The notes: generated by a model not told the origin, from the letters alone. A DNA stretch of 64,000 nt from CBDBLK01 sp965243145 (GCA_965243145.1 CBDEUB010000002.1:1302001-1366000); one strand, 5' to 3'. Counted from the first letter of the stretch, positions 7,160-16,618 are shown. Program-made: numbers and translations.

Positions 7160-8589
7160 GTGCGGGGGACATTTTCATAGGCCGCCCTTTGATAACAACT
7201 CTGGGGCCTAAAAGCATTGGCCAAAGTCGGACGAAACTGGCAATTGGCCTTCCAATCCCGTTCAAAAGTAACGGAACGATTCCAAAAATTGGCGGGTGAA
7301 ATCTCCCGCCAAGGCAGGAAGACCTGACCAGAATTTGCGGGGGGAGGTGGAGGATCGGGATTGGCCGCTACGGGCAGGCCCGGAGGAGAACGACTGATCG
7401 CCCGCGTGCGGCAAAGTTCGGCATAATTGACCAGGTAGGCCTCAAACCGATCTTCTGCTTGTTTATCACTCACTCCCGCCCCGCGAGTGTTGGCGCGCTC
7501 ATGGGCCTTATCACAACGGGAACGGCGCTCTCGCTCCATCGCCTCAAAAGATTGTTCCCGTCGAAGATCTGCAACCACGCGATCCAATTCTTCGGCAAAC
7601 TGAATGGGCCATTCCGATTCGAGAGAATTGAAATTTGCCGGACAACCCGCTCCACCGGCATCGGCCCCGCCCTCCTTTGGATCACAATCTTGCTGCAATT
7701 TGAGAGCGGCATAATCTCTAAACCACTCCATCTCTTTGTACTGATCCTTTTGCTTGACTCTCTCGATAGCGCGGTGAGATTCATCGATGCCACTTCTGGT
7801 TTTTTCAAGGTCTTCCCCATTGGGAACCGCTCCGCTGCCGAGAACATCGAGATGTTGCATAATTTGAGCGGCCTCACTGTCATCGTCCCCGTTTTGAACC
7901 CCTCGCTGGTAAAGTTGGCCGATTTTTCCCTTGAGTTGAGAATCTTTCAAATGGCGGAGGATGGCCCTAAATTCATTGTGCAAATCTGCGTCCTGAGAGG
8001 CCCCCGAACCGGCGTAAGCAGAGATGAGTTGGTTTCTCATTTTGGTGATTGAAGGATTGTCCCGGCGGGAGAGGGAACAAAACAATGGTTTGTCTGGGCC
8101 AGCGGCAGTTTGGCACTTGGTGAGCAAATGTTGGCGGACTTGCTGAGTGAAAGTTTTGGCAGACGGGCCAACAGAATGGCGAAAATCCTCCACCATATCG
8201 AGGAAACTGTCCGCCATGGAAAATTTTAACGCCGCTTCTTGGAGAGAATCCTGGGAGGGGCCGAGAGAATCGGTTACGGCCCCATTGATGGTTTGCAATC
8301 CTTCATAGAGTGACAGCTTGGCCGAATGTTGATCAAACTTTTCCTGTAAATTTTTGAGAGTCAAAATGCCGCCATCGCTGCTGACATCCGATGGAATGGC
8401 GGAAATGTTTTTTTGCAAATTCTGAAAATGGCCGAGGTATTGATCGCAGGAAAGTCGGGGAACTCTGGCCTGGCCCCAGGCCGGCCAGCACAACGGGAAC
8501 AACACAATGGGGAAATAGAAAAAAAGTTTCACTCCCCAATAGTTTACGAAAAGAACCACCTCCCCGCCAGAGAGGGAGGCCCAGTTCAT
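7138..8589 (-). CDS. Hypothetical exported protein
   Basis: 483 aa with a hydrophobic stretch at about residues 21-38 (KLFFYFPIVLFPLCWPAWG) that fits a signal peptide behind an unusually long N-region. The body is hydrophilic and helical with many charged residues. The C-terminal part has VFLPWREISPANFWNRSVTF and a PPPPP linker. No family recognised. The ATG overlaps the stop of the upstream gene (TAATG), indicating translational coupling. It is the last gene of a three-gene minus-strand operon (10181 to 7138). An internal GTG at residue 20 would give a conventional signal peptide. Confidence 0.6.
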   Translation of the reverse strand: MNWASLSGGEVVLFVNYWGVKLFFYFPIVLFPLCWPAWGQARVPRLSCDQYLGHFQNLQKNISAIPSDVSSDGGILTLKNLQEKFDQHSAKLSLYEGLQTINGAVTDSLGPSQDSLQEAALKFSMADSFLDMVEDFRHSVGPSAKTFTQQVRQHLLTKCQTAAGPDKPLFCSLSRRDNPSITKMRNQLISAYAGSGASQDADLHNEFRAILRHLKDSQLKGKIGQLYQRGVQNGDDDSEAAQIMQHLDVLGSGAVPNGEDLEKTRSGIDESHRAIERVKQKDQYKEMEWFRDYAALKLQQDCDPKEGGADAGGAGCPANFNSLESEWPIQFAEELDRVVADLRREQSFEAMERERRSRCDKAHERANTRGAGVSDKQAEDRFEAYLVNYAELCRTRAISRSPPGLPVAANPDPPPPPANSGQVFLPWREISPANFWNRSVTFERDWKANCQFRPTLANAFRPQSCYQRAAYENVPRTHRFGGQ

Positions 8590-9479
8590 TAAAAAATGGG
8601 ATAGAGATTCTCAAAGTGAATCTGTCCAGTAAGCACCGTGGTCAACAGACAAGAAGTCAAAAAACTGGTGCCTTCCTGAAGGCCATAACCGATGTCAACA
8701 TTGGCCAAATCTTGAGTATTTCCTCCCTTGTGCTCCAATTTGAACAAAAATTTGAGTCCATACATAATGACCGGAAGAATGATAAGTGAAAGCAGAAACT
8801 TGAGGACAATTTGGACGGTGTATTCCCTAATTTCGTTGAGTGGGCCATCTAGGCCCGACATGACAATGAGGGAACTGCCCAAGAAAAATCCCGCATAACT
8901 AATAGAAACAGTCATGTTTTTCTGGAGAAGCAGTCCATTAAAATTGAGTTTGCTCACCAAGCGATAGGCCTTGCTCACTAACCCCAACAAAACCATGGCC
9001 AAAAGCCAAAGGAAAAAAAAGACCACCAAACTTTCCGATGCCACCTTCAAGATTTGCTTGATATTGAGTGCAATACCAACAGCGTGAGTAAAACAGACGA
9101 GGGCGTAAGGCAAATTTTTGGCCCTGATAATCTCATCTTTGTATTCAAAATTGTAGAGCACAATACTCTCGATAATGTATAAACTTCCCAGGTAGAGAAC
9201 AAATGCGCTCATTGATCTGACGATAAAATCAAAGATGGCGAGGAAAAAACCGTGGCCCATATTGAAATGAAATTCGGAAAAGATAATGCCAATACCTATG
9301 ATCCTGCTGAGCAAATGAAAATTGTCGGTGTGATTTCGGCCGGGAAAAAATCTCTGAAACACCCGCGTGCGAAAAGACGGGTAGAGTATGCGGTGGGTGT
9401 GCTTGTACAAAAACAAGCTGGCCAAAACGACCAGCGTAAAAATAAACCGTAGGGTGAGTTGATCAAAAAGTTCGTTCAT
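8589..9479 (-). CDS. Polytopic membrane protein, possibly DUF350-like
   Basis: 296 aa with about eight hydrophobic segments (for example 11-25, 58-80, 85-107, 125-145, 152-175, 193-210, 225-245, 268-285). The repeated pattern of a helix pair with small residues near GYGLQEGTSFLTSCLLTT resembles DUF350-type membrane proteins, but the assignment is weak. It is the middle gene of an operon with two exported proteins, 12 bp behind the first and overlapping the third. Confidence 0.55.
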   Translation of the reverse strand: MNELFDQLTLRFIFTLVVLASLFLYKHTHRILYPSFRTRVFQRFFPGRNHTDNFHLLSRIIGIGIIFSEFHFNMGHGFFLAIFDFIVRSMSAFVLYLGSLYIIESIVLYNFEYKDEIIRAKNLPYALVCFTHAVGIALNIKQILKVASESLVVFFFLWLLAMVLLGLVSKAYRLVSKLNFNGLLLQKNMTVSISYAGFFLGSSLIVMSGLDGPLNEIREYTVQIVLKFLLSLIILPVIMYGLKFLFKLEHKGGNTQDLANVDIGYGLQEGTSFLTSCLLTTVLTGQIHFENLYPIF

Positions 9480-9491
9480 AATACCACCTTT

Positions 9492-10181
9492 TTATATTTT
9501 CCAAGGCGGAATGAAAATAAATTTTTTAATATGTTCCCTCGGCCTAACCTCTTGAGTTTGGGCCGGTTCCAAGACACTTTTCATCTGACTTTGTGTAATC
9601 GTGCCGTTTTGGCCAAACTCGTTGCCCGGGCCAAAGAAAGGCCTCTTATTTTTCTGGTGAACCTGCATGGCCTGGTAGAAGGCGAGGTTTGGACGGAAAT
9701 CTCCCCAATGAAAGAAATCGGGAAAATTCCGATAAGATTTGTGAAAGGCCCATACCTTGCTGCCGTTTGGGCCTTCAACCCAGTTCCCATAACCGGGGTC
9801 GCCAATGTAGAGTGCCCCCGGAGGAAGTGGGGTGCTCGATTCGACAGAAGATGATTGCGTAGGTTGCCAGTTTTTTTTGCGAAAAACGGACATGCCTTTA
9901 TAGCTTTGCATTTTATTCCAAAATGGCCGATTGGTTCTGGCCAACAAAGTCTCGGGGAGGCCCAGCGGCCTCACTATTTTAAGTTTGAAATAATAGGTTT
10001 TAAACAAAAGTCCCGATCGAAAGCAATCGAGAAGCATGACCGAAACGGGGCCTCGCTCAAAAATGTGGGAAAAAGCGCGCTGGTCAAAGAGAAAGGGAAT
10101 CTTTTTTTCCGCAAGTGTGGGCCACCTGGACAAAGTGAGGAAAACCAGAATGAGGAGAACATATAAGGAAAGTCTATGCAT
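9492..10181 (-). CDS. Hypothetical exported protein
   Basis: 229 aa with a signal peptide (MHRLSLYVLLILVFLTL to about residue 24, LAEKK). A compact conserved-looking core includes GALYIGDPGYGNWVEG and KVWAFHKSYRNFPDFFHWGD, rich in aromatic residues. No known family. It is the first gene of the three-gene minus-strand operon. The structured repeat lies immediately upstream (10194-10430), so the promoter may lie within or beyond that repeat. Confidence 0.55.
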   Translation of the reverse strand: MHRLSLYVLLILVFLTLSRWPTLAEKKIPFLFDQRAFSHIFERGPVSVMLLDCFRSGLLFKTYYFKLKIVRPLGLPETLLARTNRPFWNKMQSYKGMSVFRKKNWQPTQSSSVESSTPLPPGALYIGDPGYGNWVEGPNGSKVWAFHKSYRNFPDFFHWGDFRPNLAFYQAMQVHQKNKRPFFGPGNEFGQNGTITQSQMKSVLEPAQTQEVRPREHIKKFIFIPPWKI

Positions 10182-10193
10182 AATTATTTCTCA

Positions 10194-10430
10194 GTAACTG
10201 CTCACACTTCAGGCCATCTTGCCTCCGCATCCTGCTCCGGCACTGCCCATCGGGGCAGTCGTCGCTCGTCGCCCTCCTGGCGACTCCGTGTGGTTCAGCT
10301 TCGCCATCGCTCCTTGCGATGTGCAAGGAGCACACCTCAGTCGCTCTGTCTCGCTTCTCCCCAATCTGACCTAAATTGCGAGCACTTACCGTCCTTTTGT
10401 CATAGTTCTTTGTTATGGTGTGAGTTATGT
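10194..10430 (+). repeat. Dispersed structured repeat, copy A with 3' extension
   Basis: Core about 196 bp from GTAACTGCTCACACTTC to GCGAGCACTTAC, with imperfect terminal inverted repeats and several internal hairpins (for example CTGCCCATCGGGGCAG and CCTTGCGATGTGCAAGG). An extension of about 40 bp ends in GGTGTGAGTTATG, again a TAA-CTCACA boundary on the reverse strand. It lies behind the stop codon of the HD-domain gene. Related copies are at 19.5, 26.8, 41.25 and 57.0 kb. Confidence 0.9.
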
Positions 10431-10433
10431 TTT

Positions 10434-11747
10434 TCAAACCTGAAGCAATCCTTCCAACTCCCTTTGTTGGTGTAGGGAAAGGGTTTCAATATCGCAGTGG
10501 AGCCGCCGAATCTCCCTCGCCTTGCTGAATTTTTGAAAAAGCTCGGTCACTTGGCCTATATCGGAAAAATGATGGGCCGCCTCGTGATAGAGCGTTCTCT
10601 TTACTTTGAGGGGATAATTTTTTTGATGCAACTGATCAGCGTATTTGGAGAGTCGGCCCTGGGAAGAACTTTTGATATAGTCCACATTTTGTCCCTCAAG
10701 ATACTGGCCAATCTTTTCCAACTGTTGGTGTTGTTGTTCGTTAAACGATTCGTACACTTTGCGAGGAATTTTGTTTTTGACTATGGATTGGGCGTAAGGA
10801 TTAGAACTATTGCGCAAGACATTCATCAGATAGTGGTCATCGTGTTCGACATATTGTTGAATATTGCAGGGGATTTGGTACTCCCCGGGGGACGATTCAA
10901 AGTAGCGGTATAAAAGTTGCTCCAGGCACACGGCACGATAGTGAAAGTACACATTGACGAACATGTGGTAACGCCCTAAAAGAAAATCGTCAAAGGTGAC
11001 CACGGCCCGTTCATTAATGCCCAAAAAGGCCTTTCCATCCTCGACACAAATGGCGAGGTTGTCGATGATCCAGTCCAGGTCGAAACCGCCGTAACTGACA
11101 CCGCAAAAATAGCTGTCCCTAAGTAGATAATCCATGCGGTCGCAATCCAGTTCGGAAGATACCAGCTGGTGCAAAACCGGAAAATAATCGACTTCCCCCA
11201 AAGTGAAATAGGCCGAATCATGGCCTATTCCCCGGATCAAGGCGGCGACATGATGTCTTGCGGCCCCATAAATTTTTTCTACCTTCCCAAAACTTTCGGA
11301 CAGGGAACTGTCGGCGATGGCCTTGACTGTATAATCTTCGTGAGTGGCCCGGCGGTGTAACTGCTCATCTTCGCCAACCAAAAAATCGCCGGGAATGTTT
11401 AAGCTGGCAAAACTCGGCATGGCCATTTCAGTGGCGTGACTCAAAGGAGCGTGGCCAATGTCGTGGAGTAAACAGGCCAATTTAAAAGTTTCCCGCAGTC
11501 TTTGAAATTCCCTGTGCTGCGAAGATTGGGCCATAAGCGGCCTAAAGAGAGAATCAAAAGCGCGAGTTCCCACGCACATGGTACCGATAGAGTGAAGGAA
11601 GCGAGTGTGGGTGGCACCGGGAAAAATATACTCTGCAAAACCCAACTGCTTGACATTTCTCAGGCGTTGAAAAAAAGCGTCTTCTACAATGGGAACTTCG
11701 TGCTCAAAGATGGGAATTGAACCGTGAACAGGGTCTCGGATTTCCAA
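10434..11747 (-). CDS. HD-domain phosphohydrolase (SAMHD1/dGTPase-like)
   Basis: 437 aa from a TTG start at 11747; a GTG at 11798 would overlap the glutaredoxin gene by 43 bp. The family signature RDPVHG near the N-terminus, HTRFLHSIGT, the HD motif LLHDIGHAPLSH and a later Asp in DRMDYLLRDS make a complete H...HD...D metal site. Relatives hydrolyse dNTPs to deoxynucleoside and triphosphate; the exact substrate is unknown. It is the terminal gene of a minus-strand cluster (TadG-like, histone-like, glutaredoxin, HD). Confidence 0.8.
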   Translation of the reverse strand: MEIRDPVHGSIPIFEHEVPIVEDAFFQRLRNVKQLGFAEYIFPGATHTRFLHSIGTMCVGTRAFDSLFRPLMAQSSQHREFQRLRETFKLACLLHDIGHAPLSHATEMAMPSFASLNIPGDFLVGEDEQLHRRATHEDYTVKAIADSSLSESFGKVEKIYGAARHHVAALIRGIGHDSAYFTLGEVDYFPVLHQLVSSELDCDRMDYLLRDSYFCGVSYGGFDLDWIIDNLAICVEDGKAFLGINERAVVTFDDFLLGRYHMFVNVYFHYRAVCLEQLLYRYFESSPGEYQIPCNIQQYVEHDDHYLMNVLRNSSNPYAQSIVKNKIPRKVYESFNEQQHQQLEKIGQYLEGQNVDYIKSSSQGRLSKYADQLHQKNYPLKVKRTLYHEAAHHFSDIGQVTELFQKFSKAREIRRLHCDIETLSLHQQRELEGLLQV

Positions 11748-11755
11748 AACTAAAC

Positions 11756-12016
11756 CTAACCTTGCCTCTCCAACTGGCCCTGATTCTGTCTGAGCCACTC
11801 AATGATGTCATCCGATTCAAACATGGGTTTGCCGTCAATATACAGGCAGGGAACCGTTTGCCTTCCCGTATCGGCGAGTAGTTGGGAACGGTTCCCTTCA
11901 TCTTCATCGAGGTCTTTGCAATCGACTTTTAGGCCGAGTTCATCCACTACGGAAACCACTTTGCGACAAAAAGGGCAGGCCTCAAGTTTAAACAAAACCA
12001 GTTCGGGGTACTTCAT
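11756..12016 (-). CDS. Glutaredoxin-like protein
   Basis: 86 aa thioredoxin fold: beta strand LVLFKLEAC, redox motif CPFC at about residues 14-17, cis-Pro motif TVPCL at about 54-58, and a C-terminal ESDDIIEWLRQ helix. This is a dithiol glutaredoxin or glutathione S-transferase N-terminal type module, expected to reduce disulfides in the cytoplasm. Its ATG overlaps the TGA of the histone-like gene (ATGA), so it is translationally coupled to that gene. Confidence 0.85.
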   Translation of the reverse strand: MKYPELVLFKLEACPFCRKVVSVVDELGLKVDCKDLDEDEGNRSQLLADTGRQTVPCLYIDGKPMFESDDIIEWLRQNQGQLERQG

Positions 12017-12927
12017 AAATCCTCATCGTCATCGCCGCCATCACCGTTTTCTGAATATCCCTTGATATAAGACTCATCTTCGTCGAGTTCATCGTTTTCT
12101 TCATCTTTTTTATCGTGGCCATCAAACTCGTCATCGTAATCCCATCCATAGCCAAATTCATCTTCGTCATCGTCATCATCGTCATCATCGTCACTACTCC
12201 TATCGCCGTTGAGTTCATCATATTCTTCTTCATAGTCTGGGCCAGAATCACTTTCCTGATTCATACCGCCTTCCAGGTAGGAAATACTCGAAGTGTCCTC
12301 AGTTTGAGATGGCCCAGTGGGTTTAGATTCCTCCTCCTCGGGCACAAGTGGAAGTGCTGCCTGGGAATTGCCCACTTGGGAAGTGGAAGAAGTTTTTTCA
12401 GTGTTCAGGGAACAGACTTCTCCGGAAGAAGGAGATGCAGGTGTTGCCTTCCGATCGGCCCGATCCATTTTTTCCGTCGACTTTTTAGATACTGCCCTTT
12501 TTTTGACCGCTTTCTTTTTGGCCACTTTCTTGGCCGCTTTTTTGGTGGCCACTCTCCTTTGAGTTACCTTCTTTTTAGTCGTTTTCTTTTTAGTCGCCTT
12601 CTTTTTGGCCGTCCTCTTTTTGGCAGTGGCCTTTTTAGCGGTAGTTTTTCTCTTGACCGTTTTTTTGGCCTTTTTTCTGACCGTTTTTTTCGCGCTCTTT
12701 TTGGCCACCTTTTTCTTTCGGGTCACCTTTTTTGTGGCCCTTTTGGAAGTTTTTTTGGCCGCCTTTTTGGCGGTTTTCTTCTTGGTGGCCTTTTTGCTGG
12801 TTTTTCTAGTTGTTTTCCTGTTGGCCTTTCTGGCCGTTCTTTTCGCCACCTTCTTTCTGGCGGCCTTTTTGCCGGATTTGCGCCTGCTACTCGCCTTTTT
12901 TGTCGCCACGGTGAATACCCTCGTTTC
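12013..12927 (-). CDS. Histone H1-like basic protein with acidic tail
   Basis: 304 aa with extreme charge segregation. Residues about 8-155 are almost only Lys, Arg, Ala and Thr in KKAxKK/KKxTKK units, like the C-terminal domain of eukaryotic histone H1 and bacterial Hc1/AlgP-type proteins. The last 80 residues are highly acidic, including ten consecutive Asp followed by EDE. The basic part should bind DNA non-specifically; the acidic tail may mask it or recruit partners. An ATG at 12927 is preferred over a TTG at 12981. The protein is low-complexity, so homology cannot be claimed beyond composition. Confidence 0.7.
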   Translation of the reverse strand, partial: ETRVFTVATKKASSRRKSGKKAARKKVAKRTARKANRKTTRKTSKKATKKKTAKKAAKKTSKRATKKVTRKKKVAKKSAKKTVRKKAKKTVKRKTTAKKATAKKRTAKKKATKKKTTKKKVTQRRVATKKAAKKVAKKKAVKKRAVSKKSTEKMDRADRKATPASPSSGEVCSLNTEKTSSTSQVGNSQAALPLVPEEEESKPTGPSQTEDTSSISYLEGGMNQESDSGPDYEEEYDELNGDRSSDDDDDDDDDEDEFGYGWDYDDEFDGHDKKDEENDELDEDESYIKGYSENGDGGDDDEDL

Positions 12928-12987
12928 CATTGAAGTTGCGGAGTTTCTCCGAGTATATCGGGGAAATCCCCCCGTTTTCAAGTAAAT

Positions 12988-15723
12988 TTAAAAATCTAGG
13001 AAGTCCCACTCGGAGAGGCCACTTTGGTCGAGCAGATTGTGGATGGGAATGCCCACAAAATCGCTTGATGCTACAAAGCGTTGGCCAGAACTGGCCCCCT
13101 CCATAAACACGGCGGGTAAATCAAAACCCCGTTGGTCTTGGGTTCTGGCCTTGCCCGATGAACCGGCGACCACTTTTTGCATAGCAAAAATCTTGGTGGA
13201 ATAAAAATTGCGCTTGCTCGACAACGCTGCTCCGCCACCAAAAGGCGGTTGGACGATTCCCTCCGGATCGGCCCCCTGCCGCCTTCCGGGGGCAAACCCC
13301 GTCATCAAATAGCGGGGATTGTTGGCCAACTCTCTGGCCAGGCCGGGAGTGGTTTCCCGGGTTTCATAGCTGGAAGTAAAGTAGTTTTGGAAAGCAGCGT
13401 TCTTGCGACTCAATTCGTTAAAATATTCTCTAACCCGTATCCCCAAGGGCGTGATCCCGCACCCCTCCACCGTCCCTTTAAAAAAGGTGGCAAATGTTTG
13501 GCCCAGGGAAGGGTCGGTGCAATGGGAACTGCCGGGTGCTGCTGTGGAAATAATTTCGGGCCGGCGGTGAATGGAGTCGGCCGCGGCCTCATAGGAGGCA
13601 CTGCCACCGTGGGTGGTGCTGGCGGAATTAGCGCGGACGGCATCGGCGACATTTTCCAGTGCCTTGATGTACTTGTCGATGGCCGAGACATTGTTGCCAA
13701 TATAGCTGGAGACGGCGTTAGTGATAGTGGCCACTTGCCCATAGAGGGTATTTGGCCCAAAGAGGGGGCCAAAAATATTGTAAGACTTGGTTCCGGTGAG
13801 CGGATGAGGTTTCGCTTCAGAGTGGTAAAAATAAAAGTTGTGATTCACCTGGGCCGGGTTTTGGCCCTCTTCGGCGATCACCGGAATGAGATAGTTCAGG
13901 GCCTCGTAGCGGGTTGGGCGTCGGACATTGAAAATGGACTGTAATAATTCCTTGGCACCCATCACTGAACCGGGGATGGCGTCCTGATTGGCCTCGAAAA
14001 GCTTGAACTGTCCCTTATCGTAAAGCCCCGCCCCCTCGGGAACGGCAACTTCATAGGCCTGGGAATAAGTGGAAGCGCGTCTGAGATTTTGAATTTGCAG
14101 GTTGTTGAATTGGGCCTTTCCCAACTCCGAGACATTCTCAAAGTCGTAGAGCAAGTTGGGAACGGTAAAGAAAACCTGGCCGCCGGCAGCGGGAATCCCT
14201 CCAACCGCCAGATTGGTGGAAATGTTGGCCCAAAAATCGTCAACCGTGGGGATGGGAAACCCGCCCTGGAGATTGCCGCTATTGGATAAGCTGAGAACAT
14301 CGAGGGCGCTGGCGTAGTTGACGGTCAATTTCCTTTCCGCCTCTTCCCGCGGAAAGATGGAACTGCCTTCCACTTTAAAAAGTTTTGGCCCAATCCGCCC
14401 GCCAATGGGTTTGGCGGCGGCATAGGCCTTGAGGTTGATGCCGCTGGTTTTTTTGAAGGGAAAGAAAAGCCCCACAAATTCGGCCTCGCCCTTGACCGCG
14501 TAATAAGTCAGAACTTCGGGGTTTTTGGTAAAACCCAGGATATAACCGGGAATCGGCAGAGCGGCCTTAATCGCCCCGCAATCGGCCTCCGAACGGGTTG
14601 AAGTCCCCCGGAAACTGGCGGTTGATGAAGTAAACATGGTGAAGAAGTTGATGTAGTTGATGGGATAGATTTGCAAATCTAAGTAGGGCTTTTGCAAATA
14701 GGGACTGTCAGGGGGAATCAGGAATCCACTGGGGGTCGAAGGCCCAGCGCTGTAGGGATTGGGGGCCAACTCGGTCAGGCGGAAGGTGGCAAAGAAGGGG
14801 TCGCTGGAGGCCCCATTTTCCTTGTTGGCCCCGCCGCCTAAATTTCTAAAGGCCGAATGAAAGGCCTTAACCGCCCGCTCGTAGTGGGGCAGATCAATTT
14901 TTCTCGATTCGATGTCTTGCAAAGTGGTGCAAGAAACTCCGGCGATGGGAGAGTGGCAAATGGGGTTTTCCACGGGAGGTTCATTGATGATGGCCTCCAA
15001 GTTGCGGATGCGGATGCCCAGTTCCAGCGCCTGCACCCAGGCCCCAGGCCTTTCGGCGGCAATTTGGGGAGCGTTGGGAGGTAAATTATCAAAACCCGTA
15101 CCGTAGGCCCACAGCATGGCCGCCCCCATGTTGACCTGGGAACGGTTTAAACAATCCTCCGCTTTAGTCTTGACCAGAGTATCCAAAAAGGCCTCGTGAT
15201 GCCTGGAAATGCCGGGCAAACCCACCGACTTAAAGCGCGGGAGTCCGGGCACGGAGACGATTTGGCAAATGTTGTGGGGAGAACCGTAGTGAACGCAAAT
15301 GCTGGGGACATTAAAGCGGTCGTAGGCATTGCTGTCAAACCCGTCTTCACCGGGGCGATAAAAACTGTGCAGGCGAAAATTCATATTGCTGCGGTTGTAG
15401 CGATGAGCAGCGATTTTATTGCGGTCGGTTTGTTCGATGCCCTTTTGCCCTAAAACATAGTACTTAAACATCCACTCCTTGAAGGTATTGCGCAATTCCC
15501 AGTTGAGATAGGCCACATTGGTGAGTTGCCTGGCCTGCACCGCCGCGCCGGCAAAGGCGGCGGCATCCACGGCGTTTTGCAAATTGATCTTGGCCTTGAC
15601 AAAAAGTCCCACATTAATGATGAAGGCCAAAAAGCTGACCACAATGACGACGGTGATCCCCAGGAACAGGGAAACTTGGCCGGCCTCTTTAAAATCCTTT
15701 TTGCTCGGGCGTGGCAGTTTCAT
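12988..15723 (-). CDS. TadG-like pilus-assembly / exported protein
   Basis: 911 aa. After a short basic head, EAGQVSLFLGITVVIVVSFLAF (split as hydrophobic anchor, about 14-38) leads into VGLFVKAKINLQNAVDAAAFAGA. This is the signature of TadE/TadG-like proteins of Flp pilus systems. The long remainder is extracytoplasmic, Pro/Asn/Gly-rich, and of unknown function. It is far larger than usual TadE proteins and no other tad gene is nearby. The ATG at 15723 leaves about 100 bp to the divergent gene, whereas an upstream start at 15828 would overlap that gene. Confidence 0.65.
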   Translation of the reverse strand: MKLPRPSKKDFKEAGQVSLFLGITVVIVVSFLAFIINVGLFVKAKINLQNAVDAAAFAGAAVQARQLTNVAYLNWELRNTFKEWMFKYYVLGQKGIEQTDRNKIAAHRYNRSNMNFRLHSFYRPGEDGFDSNAYDRFNVPSICVHYGSPHNICQIVSVPGLPRFKSVGLPGISRHHEAFLDTLVKTKAEDCLNRSQVNMGAAMLWAYGTGFDNLPPNAPQIAAERPGAWVQALELGIRIRNLEAIINEPPVENPICHSPIAGVSCTTLQDIESRKIDLPHYERAVKAFHSAFRNLGGGANKENGASSDPFFATFRLTELAPNPYSAGPSTPSGFLIPPDSPYLQKPYLDLQIYPINYINFFTMFTSSTASFRGTSTRSEADCGAIKAALPIPGYILGFTKNPEVLTYYAVKGEAEFVGLFFPFKKTSGINLKAYAAAKPIGGRIGPKLFKVEGSSIFPREEAERKLTVNYASALDVLSLSNSGNLQGGFPIPTVDDFWANISTNLAVGGIPAAGGQVFFTVPNLLYDFENVSELGKAQFNNLQIQNLRRASTYSQAYEVAVPEGAGLYDKGQFKLFEANQDAIPGSVMGAKELLQSIFNVRRPTRYEALNYLIPVIAEEGQNPAQVNHNFYFYHSEAKPHPLTGTKSYNIFGPLFGPNTLYGQVATITNAVSSYIGNNVSAIDKYIKALENVADAVRANSASTTHGGSASYEAAADSIHRRPEIISTAAPGSSHCTDPSLGQTFATFFKGTVEGCGITPLGIRVREYFNELSRKNAAFQNYFTSSYETRETTPGLARELANNPRYLMTGFAPGRRQGADPEGIVQPPFGGGAALSSKRNFYSTKIFAMQKVVAGSSGKARTQDQRGFDLPAVFMEGASSGQRFVASSDFVGIPIHNLLDQSGLSEWDFLDF

Positions 15724-15821
15724 AGCTTTACTAACAGGGTAGCGGCCCAAGAGATATTTAGAAAGGAAATCGTTGCCCGATAAACTTGCGCATCTTATGG
15801 CCTTGTTAGGATTGAAGGGAG

Positions 15822-16286
15822 ATGCCAAAAACGGAACAACTAGGCCCCATTGAAACCAGAACTTTCCGCTTTAAACAACCGGCGGTGGAGTTTTTTTGTC
15901 CTCTTTGCCGAACCGCCCGGGCGATCACCGTGCACTATAAACTGACCGCTTTTCACTACCTTCAAATGGCAGTCATTTGCTCGACTTTGGGCCTGCTCTT
16001 GTGGCCCTTGGTGGGCATCAAATCGATTTTCTCTTTCTTTTTGGTGTGGGTGGCGTTTGAAGGCACGCTCAGGCTCTTGTGGAGGCGGGAAATTCCCTGC
16101 CCCCACTGCGGTTTTGATGCCTCCTGGTACAAAACCGATGTCAAAGTGGCGCGCAGAAGGGTCGAAGAATTTTGGCGATCCCGCCCCGGTTTTGGCGAGT
16201 TTCAGGAAGGGGTTGAGGAAGGGAAAAGTGAGAGCAAAGAAGAAAAAGGCCCAACTCACCAGTCTCAAACCACCCAAGGTCTTTAA
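15822..16286 (+). CDS. Small membrane protein with two CxxC pairs (zinc-ribbon-like)
   Basis: 154 aa. FFCPLCRTAR (CxxC, about 25-28) and PCPHCGF (CxxC, about 92-95) flank a hydrophobic hairpin of two membrane segments (about 47-83). The two pairs could together bind one zinc ion on the cytoplasmic face. No family recognised. The start ATG follows AAGGGAG. The last 100 bp (from about 16165) recur in diverged form at 17803-17905, beyond the MNT/IS cassette. Confidence 0.65.
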   Translation: MPKTEQLGPIETRTFRFKQPAVEFFCPLCRTARAITVHYKLTAFHYLQMAVICSTLGLLLWPLVGIKSIFSFFLVWVAFEGTLRLLWRREIPCPHCGFDASWYKTDVKVARRRVEEFWRSRPGFGEFQEGVEEGKSESKEEKGPTHQSQTTQGL

Positions 16287-16297
16287 GCAATGCGGAT

Positions 16298-16618
16298 TCA
16301 TCCCGCTTGTTCATAAATAATGACTGCCTTTTCAAGTATTAATTTCTTTTTATAAGGGTTTTTATTTTTTGCTATAGCTTCTTTGCTAAAAAAATCCACT
16401 TTTCTTCCAAGGGCCTCTTCAAATTCGTTTTCCATATCTATGATTTTCCAACCCCAACGGGAATCTGGCGAGAAAACATAGAGCATATCAATATCACTTT
16501 TGCTCGAATCAAAATCATCTCTTAGGATCGAACCGAATACTGAAAGTTCTCGTATCTTCCATTTTTGACAAAGTTTTTTTATCTCATCTAGGGGAAGGCC
16601 AATTGCTAATTTTTCCAT
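16298..16618 (-). CDS. MNT-type minimal nucleotidyltransferase (MntA-like), orphan
   Basis: 106 aa. LSVFGSILRDDFDSSKSDIDML contains the GS(x)...DxD signature of pol-beta-fold minimal nucleotidyltransferases. The Arg and second Asp are in place and a Lys-rich C-terminus follows. In HEPN-MNT systems such proteins AMPylate and silence a HEPN RNase toxin. No HEPN gene is adjacent. An IS element sits 33 bp upstream of the start and may have removed it. Confidence 0.75.
   Translation of the reverse strand: MEKLAIGLPLDEIKKLCQKWKIRELSVFGSILRDDFDSSKSDIDMLYVFSPDSRWGWKIIDMENEFEEALGRKVDFFSKEAIAKNKNPYKKKLILEKAVIIYEQAG

Noticed and set aside
12115..12933. 272-codon Phe/Leu-rich plus-strand frame that looks like a membrane protein
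   Set aside because: It is the complement of the Lys-codon repeats of the histone-like gene; AAG/AAA codons read as Phe/Leu on the other strand.
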